DNA of 5,374 bases. Source: an uncultured Treponema sp. Lineage in GTDB: Bacteria; Spirochaetota; Spirochaetia; Treponematales; Treponemataceae. The notes under the pieces are model-generated. The model ran no database searches, was not told the origin of the DNA, and worked only from the letters and a program-made list of their open reading frames with translations. The stretch is from positions 1 through 5,374 of the forward strand of contig CALCEK010000263.1 of assembly GCA_937900125.1 (NCBI GenBank). Reading direction: 5' to 3'. Positions 1-4,904 of this stretch are shown here, one piece after another; position 1 is the first letter of the stretch; each line of letters opens with the position of its first letter. The position numbers and the translations under genes were made by a program.

Positions 1-54
1 AAATGTGATTTTTTTGGGCTTCTTAAGACCTTTAAGCAGATTTTTGCGAGCCAT
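1..54 (-). CDS. rpoA: RNA polymerase alpha subunit, N-terminal fragment
   Basis: This is the first 18 codons of a gene that runs off the low-coordinate edge of the window. It reads MARKNLLKGLKKPKKITF. I recall treponemal RpoA proteins opening with a very similar lysine-rich MARKNLLKG stretch, and rpoA is the expected gene after rpsK in spirochaetes. The alpha subunit dimerises to nucleate core RNA polymerase assembly, and its C-terminal domain contacts promoter UP elements and activators; neither domain is visible here. The ATG at 54-52 is preceded by AAGGAG with 5-6 nt spacing, a strong ribosome binding site that fixes the start. The 326-bp gap to rpsK is far longer than any other gap in the cluster. 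The identity rests on a short peptide plus gene order, so it is likely but not proven. Confidence 0.8.
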   Translation of the reverse strand, partial: MARKNLLKGLKKPKKITF

Positions 55-63
55 TTGAACTCC
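55..63 (-). repeat. 9-bp direct repeat, rpoA-side copy
   Basis: The minus strand reads GGAGTTCAA, which contains the rpoA Shine-Dalgarno core. The same nine bases recur exactly at 341-349 and bases on both sides of the two copies differ. The pair brackets a 277-bp segment and could be a target-site duplication. A 9-bp match could also arise by chance in AT-rich DNA. Confidence 0.5.
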
Positions 64-72
64 TTATTATTT

Positions 73-100
73 AGAATAGAGCTCAACCACGAGCTGTTCT
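73..100 (-). promoter_or_regulatory. Hairpin just upstream of the rpoA ribosome binding site
   Basis: Arms 80-84 (AGCTC) and 91-95 (GAGCT) form a 5-bp stem with a 6-base loop. A further four pairs (73-76 with 97-100) extend it across an internal loop. In the mRNA it would sit about 10 nt before the rpoA Shine-Dalgarno sequence and overlap the stop of the small ORF at 83-220. A role in rpoA translation is possible, but nothing in the sequence proves one. Confidence 0.35.
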
Positions 101-220
101 TTTATCAGCAAGCCTGCTACATTTTTGTAACGAAACCATGCTAAATTCTTCAACTACTGTTAATCCACCATGCTTATTTGCTTCAATAACGTTACCCATC
201 TTGTAGAAAGTTCCGAACAT
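83..220 (-). CDS. Unrecognised small ORF, 45 codons
   Basis: On the minus strand, an ATG at 220-218 opens a frame ending in TGA at 85-83. The product begins MFGTFYKMGNVIEANKHGG and ends SRLADKRTARG. The start is chosen because GAGGG lies 8 nt upstream (233-229). An in-frame ATG at 235 would add five residues but has no ribosome binding site. I do not recognise the protein. It has no signal peptide or membrane segment and one cysteine. The codons look coding-like, but the opposite strand is also open over most of the same stretch, so the frame may be incidental to a structured or repeated DNA element. It ends 28 bp before rpoA and shares its orientation, so it would be co-transcribed with the operon. 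Confidence 0.3.
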   Translation of the reverse strand: MFGTFYKMGNVIEANKHGGLTVVEEFSMVSLQKCSRLADKRTARG

Positions 221-274
221 CAACGATGCCCTCATCTACATAAAGCAACTAGAAACGCCCTAGTGAATTTTTTC

Positions 275-330
275 ACAAGAAGTAAAAATAGAAATGTTTT
301 TTGAACATCACAATTTTCATTTACTTCTGT
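275..330 (-). repeat. Imperfect inverted repeat, long hairpin
   Basis: The arms 279-286 (GAAGTAAA) and 320-327 (TTTACTTC) are perfectly complementary over 8 bp. They are extended outward by ACA/TGT (275-277 with 328-330) across one bulged base. An inner stem pairs 294-298 (ATGTT) with 304-308 (AACAT) around a 5-base loop. No U-run follows on the minus strand, so it is not a standard terminator for rpsK transcripts. It lies just inside the rpsK-side copy of the 9-bp direct repeat and may mark one end of an inserted element. Confidence 0.5.
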
Positions 331-340
331 GTTTTACAAG

Positions 341-349
341 TTGAACTCC
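341..349 (-). repeat. 9-bp direct repeat, rpsK-side copy
   Basis: This is the second exact copy of GGAGTTCAA (minus strand), in the same orientation as the copy that forms the rpoA ribosome binding site. No ATG follows it; the next bases are CTTGTA. A Shine-Dalgarno-like core without a start codon is what would remain if an element had inserted at the rpoA start and duplicated nine bases. Confidence 0.5.
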
Positions 350-380
350 ACATTCACTATACCAAACCATTTAAGGTTTT

Positions 381-761
381 TTACATACGGCGAGTCTTGC
401 GCGGACGACATCCATTGTGAGGAATTGGTGTAACATCAGAGATGGATTTTACTTTCAAACCCAATGTTCCCAATACTCTAATAGCATTTTCACGACCAAG
501 ACCAGGTCCTTTTACAAACACATGAACTTCGCGCAAACCATATCCCGCAGCACGCTGAACAGCAGTTTCCGCAACAGATTGAGCAGCAAAAGGCGTAGAT
601 TTCTTAGCACCGCGGAAACCAAGTCCCCCAGAAGATGCCCAAGAAATTGCATTTCCCCTTAAATCAGTAACCGTCACAATAGTGTTATTAAAGGTCGCCT
701 GAATATAAACATTGCCTTCGTAAACACTTTTCTTTTCTTTTCTTTTCTTTACTTGTGCCAT
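381..761 (-). CDS. rpsK: 30S ribosomal protein S11
   Basis: S11 (126 aa, normal length) binds 16S rRNA on the platform of the small subunit near the mRNA exit and the Shine-Dalgarno duplex. The family core is clear: YIQATFNNTIVTVTD near residues 19-33, WASSGGLGFRG at 41-51, VKGPGLGRENAIRVL at 83-97, and the C-terminal DVTPIPHNGCRPRKTRR at 109-125. The start at 761 has AGAGG about 6 nt upstream, partly overlapping the region of the rpsM stop (13-bp gap). Residues 5-11 are a lysine-rich run encoded by a tandem pentanucleotide repeat. The gene follows rpsM as in all alpha-type operons, but is followed by a 326-bp gap before rpoA and no rpsD. Confidence 0.97.
   Translation of the reverse strand: MAQVKKRKEKKSVYEGNVYIQATFNNTIVTVTDLRGNAISWASSGGLGFRGAKKSTPFAAQSVAETAVQRAAGYGLREVHVFVKGPGLGRENAIRVLGTLGLKVKSISDVTPIPHNGCRPRKTRRM
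727..750 (-). repeat. Pentanucleotide tandem repeat inside rpsK
   Basis: On the plus strand this is CTTTT repeated four times followed by CTTT; in the coding sense it is a run of AAAAG units. It encodes the basic residues KKRKEKK near the S11 N-terminus. A change of one unit would shift the frame of an essential gene, so a switching role is unlikely; gain or loss of three units would add or remove five residues in frame. Confidence 0.85.
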
Positions 762-774
762 CTTTTACCTCTGA

Positions 775-1143
775 CTAAGCCTTCTTCTTGTTCGCAACGG
801 TCTTTTTCTTACCCTTACGTGTACGAGAATTAGTGCGAGTGCGCTGTCCGCGAACTGGCAACCCTTTACGATGGCGAAGCCCACGATAACTACCAATATC
901 CATAAGTCGCTTAATATTCAAACCGATTTCTGAACGAAGCCGACCTTCAGTTTTATAATTATCGTCTATGGTTTTTCTGATTTTTGCTAAATCATCTTCT
1001 GAAAGGTCATTAATTAAAACATCTGGATTAACACCAGTAACTTCGCAGATATGATTTGCAGCTGAACGACCAATACCATAAATATATGTCAATGCAATAT
1101 TGACATGCTTATTTGGGAGGTCAACTCCCGCAATACGTGCCAT
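775..1143 (-). CDS. rpsM: 30S ribosomal protein S13
   Basis: S13 (122 aa) sits at the head of the 30S subunit, contacts the 50S through the inter-subunit bridges, and touches the P-site tRNA with its basic C-terminal tail. The N-terminus MARIAGVDLPNKH and the YIYGIGRSAA helix-turn segment (residues 20-29) are family-typical, as is the signature GLRHRKGLPVRGQRTRTNSR at 88-107. The tail ends in a lysine cluster. The start at 1143 is set by GAGGAG, which overlaps the rpmJ TGA stop (10-bp gap), suggesting translational coupling with rpmJ. It is normal in length and shows no break. Confidence 0.97.
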   Translation of the reverse strand: MARIAGVDLPNKHVNIALTYIYGIGRSAANHICEVTGVNPDVLINDLSEDDLAKIRKTIDDNYKTEGRLRSEIGLNIKRLMDIGSYRGLRHRKGLPVRGQRTRTNSRTRKGKKKTVANKKKA

Positions 1144-1153
1144 CAGTTACTCC

Positions 1154-1267
1154 TCACCCTTGTCTCTGCTTGTGTTTAGGATTTGAACAGATAATACGGA
1201 TAATTCCATTTCTTCTGATTACCTTACACTTATCGCAGATGGGCTTTACGCTGGTTCGTACTTTCAT
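1154..1267 (-). CDS. rpmJ: 50S ribosomal protein L36 (zinc-binding form)
   Basis: This 37-residue protein begins MKVRTSVKPICDKCKVIRRN and ends SNPKHKQRQG. It is the smallest protein of the 50S subunit and helps fold domains of 23S rRNA near the peptidyl transferase region. The zinc ligands of the C+ form are all present: Cys11, Cys14, Cys27 and His32. The length and pattern match the bacterial family exactly. The start at 1267 is preceded by AGGGGG with about 8 nt spacing. It is the first gene after the promoter and structured leader at 1268-1393, and the stop overlaps the rpsM ribosome binding site. In many bacteria adk, map or infA lies between secY and rpmJ; none is here. Confidence 0.97.
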   Translation of the reverse strand: MKVRTSVKPICDKCKVIRRNGIIRIICSNPKHKQRQG

Positions 1268-1378
1268 AAAAAAGTCCCCCTAGAAAAAAATGTATACCTC
1301 TATTGAATCATGGCAATTCGAAGCGGCACATCCGCCATGAATTACAATCCAACAGCCCGCAACCAACCTTAGTTGCGG
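1268..1378 (-). promoter_or_regulatory. Structured 5' leader of rpmJ-rpsM-rpsK(-rpoA)
   Basis: From the predicted transcription start near 1378 to the rpmJ ATG, about 111 nt of leader can form two hairpins. The first has a perfect 7-bp GC-rich stem, arms 1357-1363 and 1372-1378 with an 8-base loop, placed at the very 5' end of the transcript. The second has a 7-bp stem, arms 1308-1314 and 1334-1340. An alternative 4-bp stem (1323-1326 with 1332-1335) uses two bases of the same arm, so these two folds exclude each other. The strong AGGGGG ribosome binding site lies at 1276-1281. Ribosomal-protein operons are often autoregulated by a product binding such a leader; that this leader does so is inference. 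Confidence 0.5.
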
Positions 1379-1384
1379 TGTAAT

Positions 1385-1393
1385 AGTATATCA
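1385..1393 (-). promoter_or_regulatory. Extended -10 promoter for rpmJ-rpsM-rpsK
   Basis: The minus strand reads TGATATACT, that is, a TG dinucleotide one base upstream of a TATACT -10 box, the extended -10 form recognised by housekeeping sigma factors. No good -35 hexamer lies 15 to 19 bp upstream, which fits extended -10 promoters. The predicted start is near 1378, about 57 bp past secY's downstream AT-rich stretch. It would let the alpha-type genes be transcribed separately from the spc genes, in addition to read-through from secY. Confidence 0.6.
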
Positions 1394-1442
1394 TATTTTT
1401 CTAAAATTATTCTATACCTATTTGCTAATTTCTCATATTTTT

Positions 1443-2780
1443 TTAGAGATTTCGCGGTTTTAAGCCTTTCTTTGTAAATCCATCATGGTGATGCATCTTT
1501 AGAAGGGCTTCCACCTGAGCCATTGTATCAAGGTCAACTCCCACAATAATCAAAAGCGATGTTCCACCCATCAACATAGAAATTGAAGCAGGAAAATGGA
1601 ACAATGTCTGAATAATCGTAGGCAGAATGGCAATAACTGCAAGATACAAAGAACCAGGCAATATCAGCCGATTTAAAACCCGCTGAAGATATTCTTCGGT
1701 TTTGTTAGTTGGGATTCCTGGAATTGAACCTCCATTCTCCCTAATTTGCCTTGCGATTTCTGTAGGGTTCAGGGTAACCTGAGTGTAGAAGTATGCAAAG
1801 AAAATTATCAACAAAACTTCAATTAAATTGTACAAAATGCCTAAGGGATTCAAAACAGCTGAAACCTTGCTTAACCAAGTAAAGCGAGAGGCAAAACTAT
1901 TAGAAAGCTGCAAAGGCAACGTCAAGAACGCAGAAGCAAAAATAATAGGGATTACTCCTGACGGGTTGATTTTGAATGGAATATAGGAACTTTGTGGCGC
2001 ATACATTTTTCTGCCAACTACACGTTTTGCATAGTGAACAGGTATCTTGCGTTCGCCTGATTGTTCAAACACAATAAGTCCTATAATAGCAATATACATA
2101 AAGAATGCGACAATAACGAAAACAACATTTATGCCATCGTCATTGACAACACCTTTTCCTAATTCGTAAACCGCACTTGGAATTCTAGCCACGATTCCAG
2201 CTAAAATCAGCATAGAAATTCCATTTCCAATTCCATGCGCTGTAATTTGGTCACCTAACCAAACAGTTATCATAGAACCAGTTGTTACAGTAAGTACAGC
2301 TAAAATATTGAAATAAACTTTATCCAGAATAATAACACCTGGAACTTGCTGGTTTATAGCATCTGCATAGACCGTTAAAGCAGCAGCTTGAATTAAACAA
2401 ACGAAAATTGTTCCAATTCTTGTCCACGCTTGAACTTTCTGTTGACCGCCCTCTTCCTGCGCAATTCGTTTTAATGAAGGAAAAATAACTAGCGCAAGTT
2501 GAAGAATAATCTGTGTTGAAATGTAAGGCATAACACCTAACATAAACACAGAGAATCGTTCAAATGCACCACCAGCAAAGAAGTCCATGTAACTGGCAAA
2601 CGCACTTTCTGCACTATCACGAGCCAAATTGCTATAATATTGCAGAAGTAAGGTTGCATTTATTCCTGGAACAGTAAGGATACTTCCCAATCGGAAAATA
2701 GCTAGAATGACCAAGGTAAAGAGCAACCGAGAACGCAACTCTTTTACTTTGAACATATTTACAACGGGGTTGTTTGCCAT
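1443..2780 (-). CDS. secY: Protein translocase subunit SecY
   Basis: SecY (445 aa, usual length) is the pore of the SecYEG channel in the cytoplasmic membrane, moving unfolded proteins driven by SecA and inserting membrane proteins from ribosomes. About ten membrane segments are visible, roughly at residues 17-38, 76-100, 120-140, 158-178, 186-206, 218-238, 274-292, 315-335, 372-395 and 398-417. Family signatures FMLGVMPYISTQIILQL (79-95) and WLGDQITAHGIGNGISMLI (174-192) are intact, as is the C4 loop ERKIPVHYAKRVVGRKMY (243-260). The C5 loop reads GGSIPGIPTNKT (350-361): a proline, residue 357, stands where most SecY proteins have the arginine used in SecA function. The start at 2780 has GGAG 6 nt upstream and a 13-bp gap to rplO. 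No terminator is seen after the stop. Confidence 0.97.
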   Translation of the reverse strand: MANNPVVNMFKVKELRSRLLFTLVILAIFRLGSILTVPGINATLLLQYYSNLARDSAESAFASYMDFFAGGAFERFSVFMLGVMPYISTQIILQLALVIFPSLKRIAQEEGGQQKVQAWTRIGTIFVCLIQAAALTVYADAINQQVPGVIILDKVYFNILAVLTVTTGSMITVWLGDQITAHGIGNGISMLILAGIVARIPSAVYELGKGVVNDDGINVVFVIVAFFMYIAIIGLIVFEQSGERKIPVHYAKRVVGRKMYAPQSSYIPFKINPSGVIPIIFASAFLTLPLQLSNSFASRFTWLSKVSAVLNPLGILYNLIEVLLIIFFAYFYTQVTLNPTEIARQIRENGGSIPGIPTNKTEEYLQRVLNRLILPGSLYLAVIAILPTIIQTLFHFPASISMLMGGTSLLIIVGVDLDTMAQVEALLKMHHHDGFTKKGLKPRNL

Positions 2781-2793
2781 GTGTCACTCCAAG

Positions 2794-3261
2794 TTATTTG
2801 CTTTCTGCAGGAACGGCTTCTTTTACAGAACCACCCGCACTTTCAATTTTTGTTTTTGCAGAAGCAGATACCTTGTCAACATCGATAGTAAGCTTTTTGG
2901 TAATTTCCCCATCACCTAAAATCTTGATTCCTACTCCCGATTTTTTTGACAAGCCTTTGAGAGCTAGAGATTCGCGGTTTACAGTATCACCGTCTGCAAA
3001 TTTCGCTTCCAAATCACGTAGATTTATGATTTCATACTCTTTCTTAAAAGCCGCATTTGAAAAACCACGATGAGCAATTCTTCTATACAAAGGCATCTGC
3101 CCACCTTCAAAACCTACATAAGGAACTGCGGAACCAGAGCGAGACTGTTGTCCCTTGTTTCCCTTTCCAGCTGTTGAACCCAATCCAGAAGATGAACCGC
3201 GACCAACACGTTTAGGCTTTCTATTTGCCCCTTCAGGAGCATGTAATAAAAAATCAGACAT
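2794..3261 (-). CDS. rplO: 50S ribosomal protein L15
   Basis: L15 (155 aa, slightly longer than the 144 aa of E. coli) is an assembly protein that binds 23S rRNA through an extended basic N-terminus. That part is plain: KRVGRGSSSGLGSTAGKG at residues 17-34 and GQQSRSG to 43, followed by GFEGGQMPLYRRIAHRGF at 50-67. The globular C-terminal domain includes VGIKILGDGEITKKLTI (110-126) and ends with a short Ala/Glu-rich tail. The start ATG shares a base with the rpmD stop (TGATG at 3259-3263), and its GAGGAG ribosome binding site lies inside the rpmD coding end, so the two genes are probably translationally coupled. It is followed by secY, as in nearly all bacteria. Confidence 0.97.
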   Translation of the reverse strand: MSDFLLHAPEGANRKPKRVGRGSSSGLGSTAGKGNKGQQSRSGSAVPYVGFEGGQMPLYRRIAHRGFSNAAFKKEYEIINLRDLEAKFADGDTVNRESLALKGLSKKSGVGIKILGDGEITKKLTIDVDKVSASAKTKIESAGGSVKEAVPAESK

Positions 3262-3446
3262 CAGTCAATCTCCTCAACTTTAACCAAATGAGAAACAGAA
3301 GCAACCATTCCTCTTATAGAAGGCGTATCCTCATGTTCAACAACTGAACTCAATTTTTTTAGTCCAAGACTACGAACAGTTGCCCGTTTTGCAGGTTTCT
3401 GCCCGATAGTGCTTTTTACTAAAGTAACACGTAATTTCTTTGCCAT
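3261..3446 (-). CDS. rpmD: 50S ribosomal protein L30
   Basis: L30 (61 aa with this start; 59 in E. coli) is a small 50S protein found in most but not all bacteria. It reads MAKKLRVTLVKSTIGQKPAK, then VRSLGLKKLSSVVEHEDTPS and a C-terminal IRGMVASVSHLVKVEE, matching the ferredoxin-like L30 fold, including the strand-helix with the TIGQKPAKRATVRSLGL signature. The start at 3446 is preferred over an in-frame ATG at 3458: the longer form adds MGLI, which is not family-like, overlaps rpsE, and places AGGAT directly against its ATG. The chosen start is 2 bp after the rpsE stop and has only a weak GGGG ribosome binding site, so it may rely on ribosomes ending rpsE. Confidence 0.95.
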   Translation of the reverse strand: MAKKLRVTLVKSTIGQKPAKRATVRSLGLKKLSSVVEHEDTPSIRGMVASVSHLVKVEEID

Positions 3447-3448
3447 AA

Positions 3449-3967
3449 TCAGCCCCACATATCCTTGAGAGTCTTTCCACGATTCTGAGCAACAGAGCGA
3501 GCATCCATCAACTGTGAAACCGCATCAAAAGTGGCGCGAACAACATTTACAGATGTTCTTGCCCCTTGTGACTTAGAAATAACATCTGTTACACCTGCTG
3601 CATCCATAACAGCGCGAACAGCACCGCCTGCAATAATTCCTGTACCAGGACAAGCAGGCTTTAACAAAACCGCAGAACTTTTGTACTTACCAAGGATTTC
3701 ATGTGGAATTGTTCCATTCTTCATAGGCAAGGTTGTCAAATTTGATTTTGCCTTGTCTATGCTCTTTCTAATTGCTTCTGTTACATCGTTAGCTTTGCCA
3801 AAACCAAATCCAATACGTCCCTTCTGGTCACCGACAACAGTCAATGCAGAAAATGACATTCTACGACCACCTTTTACGGTCTTTGAAGTTCGATTTAATT
3901 TCACCAATTTTTCTACGAATTCATCTTGGGGTTTTCTATCTGTGTGTCTCTGGCGTTCGTTTTCCAT
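3449..3967 (-). CDS. rpsE: 30S ribosomal protein S5
   Basis: S5 (172 aa) lies near the mRNA entry tunnel of the 30S subunit, where with S3 and S4 it helps hold and unwind mRNA and affects decoding accuracy. The N-terminal dsRNA-binding-like domain spans about residues 15-80, with VKLNRTSKTVKGGRRMSFSA (22-41) and VVGDQKGRIGFGFGKA (44-59). The C-terminal domain includes LLKPACPGTGIIAGGAVRAV (101-120). The loop around SKTVKGG, where spectinomycin-resistance changes are known in E. coli, looks wild type. The start at 3967 has AGGAG 5 nt upstream, overlapping the rplR TAG stop (TAGGAG), suggesting coupling. It is complete and typical. Confidence 0.97.
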   Translation of the reverse strand: MENERQRHTDRKPQDEFVEKLVKLNRTSKTVKGGRRMSFSALTVVGDQKGRIGFGFGKANDVTEAIRKSIDKAKSNLTTLPMKNGTIPHEILGKYKSSAVLLKPACPGTGIIAGGAVRAVMDAAGVTDVISKSQGARTSVNVVRATFDAVSQLMDARSVAQNRGKTLKDMWG

Positions 3968-3975
3968 AACAACTC

Positions 3976-4338
3976 CTAGAATTCAATCCCGACACTTCGG
4001 GTAGCATCAGCAAGAGCTTTGACAACACCATGATACAAATAACCATTGCGGTCGAACACGATTTTTGTGATGTTCTTATCTTTTAAGCGTTGTCCCATTG
4101 CCTCGCCAAGTTTTGTTGCACTAGCAACATTCGCTTTTAAATCAACAAAATCTTTTTCAAGAGTAGAAATTGATGCAAGGGTTTTTCCTTCATCATCGTT
4201 TATTACTTGAACATAAAGATTTCTGCCACTTTTATAAACGGACATTCTTGGGCGTTCGGCAGTTCCATAAATTGATTTACGGATGTGAACTTTTCTATGC
4301 AGACGTTTTCTCTGCTTATCAGTCATTTTTCTCAGCAT
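3976..4338 (-). CDS. rplR: 50S ribosomal protein L18
   Basis: L18 (120 aa, normal length) binds 5S rRNA with L5 and attaches it to the central protuberance of the 50S subunit. The basic N-terminal arm (residues 1-22), RPRMSVYKSGRNLYVQVIND (29-48) and FDRNGYLYHGVVKALADATR (95-114) are family hallmarks. An internal ATG at codon 5 exists, but the start at 4338 is preferred because AAGGTGA lies 6 nt upstream and overlaps the rplF stop, and because MLRK openings fit my memory of treponemal L18. The gap to rplF is 11 bp and to rpsE 8 bp. Confidence 0.96.
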   Translation of the reverse strand: MLRKMTDKQRKRLHRKVHIRKSIYGTAERPRMSVYKSGRNLYVQVINDDEGKTLASISTLEKDFVDLKANVASATKLGEAMGQRLKDKNITKIVFDRNGYLYHGVVKALADATRSVGIEF

Positions 4339-4349
4339 ATCAATTCACC

Positions 4350-4892
4350 TTATTTTACACCGGTTTTACCGACTTTGCGTCTAATAACTTCAGTTTCATA
4401 ACGGATTCCCTTTCCTTTGTAAGGTTCAGGACCACGCAATTTTCGTATTTGAGCACTGAATTCGCCGACTTTTTGTTTGTCAATGCCAGAAATTCCGACT
4501 TTTCCATCCTTATCAGCAGTAACAGTGATTCCTTCTGGAATAATCGCAATAAATTCGTTTGAATAACCAAGATTCATAACTAATTCTTTGCCTTTTACTT
4601 CAGCACGATAGCCAACACCTGTAATCACAAGATTTTTTGAAAACCCTGTTGTAACACCAGTTACCATATTCTGAATAAGATTCCTATACAAGCCATGCGC
4701 TGCACTAGCATTTTTTGATTCATTTGTAGGAGTTACCACTACTTCTGAACCTTTTACTTCGACATTTACTAAGTTGTTTACATCCTGCTTTAGTTCACCT
4801 TTTGGACCTTTTACAGTTACCAAATTCGGAGCTACTGTCACAGTAACACCTGCAGGGATAGTTACAGGAAGTTTTCCAATTTTTGAAGCCAT
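4350..4892 (-). CDS. rplF: 50S ribosomal protein L6
   Basis: L6 (180 aa; 177 in E. coli) sits near the base of the L7/L12 stalk and the sarcin-ricin loop, the factor-binding site of the 50S subunit. It is made of two repeated domains: residues about 1-82, starting MASKIGKLPVTIPAGVTV, and about 83-175, containing VITGVGYRAEVKGKELVMNL (89-108). The C-terminal signature GPEPYKGKGIRY (154-165) is exact. The start at 4892 has AGGAG 6 nt upstream in the 12-bp gap after rpsH. It is complete, with no unusual feature. Confidence 0.97.
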   Translation of the reverse strand: MASKIGKLPVTIPAGVTVTVAPNLVTVKGPKGELKQDVNNLVNVEVKGSEVVVTPTNESKNASAAHGLYRNLIQNMVTGVTTGFSKNLVITGVGYRAEVKGKELVMNLGYSNEFIAIIPEGITVTADKDGKVGISGIDKQKVGEFSAQIRKLRGPEPYKGKGIRYETEVIRRKVGKTGVK

Positions 4893-4904
4893 TGTTTTCT
4901 CCTA

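Larger units (their letters stand above)
55..380 (-). other. Unusually long, hairpin-rich rpsK-rpoA intergenic region
   Basis: This is the only gap over 300 bp in the window; the other junctions are 15 bp or less, except secY-rpmJ at 175 bp. It holds the rpoA ribosome binding site at the low end, an unrecognised reading frame (83-220), several short hairpins, an inverted repeat near 275-330 and an exact 9-bp direct repeat at both sides (55-63 and 341-349). A small hairpin follows the rpsK stop at once (arms 364-368 and 375-379), but no U-run follows it on the minus strand, so it does not look like a terminator of the operon. No rpsD is present. If the bracketed segment plus one repeat copy were removed, the rpsK-rpoA spacing would be 40 bp, ordinary for this cluster. 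Confidence 0.75.

Noticed and set aside
64..340. A degenerate rpsD (S4) or a duplicated piece of S11 or S13 in the rpsK-rpoA gap
   Set aside because: None of the translated frames I read shows S4, S11 or S13 motifs, and the space is too short for S4.
64..340. An integron attC site or CRISPR repeat in the rpsK-rpoA gap
   Set aside because: I could not find paired GTTRRRY/RYYYAAC core sites in the right arrangement, nor any regularly spaced direct repeats.
364..380. Plus-strand hairpin AAACC/GGTTT followed by a T-run, resembling a terminator
   Set aside because: The stem is only 5 bp and AT-rich, and no plus-strand gene ends there. On the minus strand it lacks a U-run, so it would not end the operon.
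1291..1317. A second promoter in the rpmJ leader (TTGCCA with TATACA on the minus strand)
   Set aside because: The spacer is only about 14 bp, too short for a standard promoter, and it lies within the stem of the leader hairpin.
3447..3458. An upstream ATG at 3458 for rpmD giving four extra residues
   Set aside because: The extension MGLI is not seen in L30 as I know the family, overlaps rpsE, and its AGGAT motif touches the start codon without spacing.
3531..4004. A 157-codon plus-strand open frame opposite rpsE
   Set aside because: It is fully antisense to a clear S5 gene, has no family resemblance and no matching operon; it is a by-product of S5 codon use. The same holds for plus-strand frames at 417-662, 2707-3073, 4170-4562 and 4774-5034, and for the minus-strand frame 4355-4570 inside rplF.
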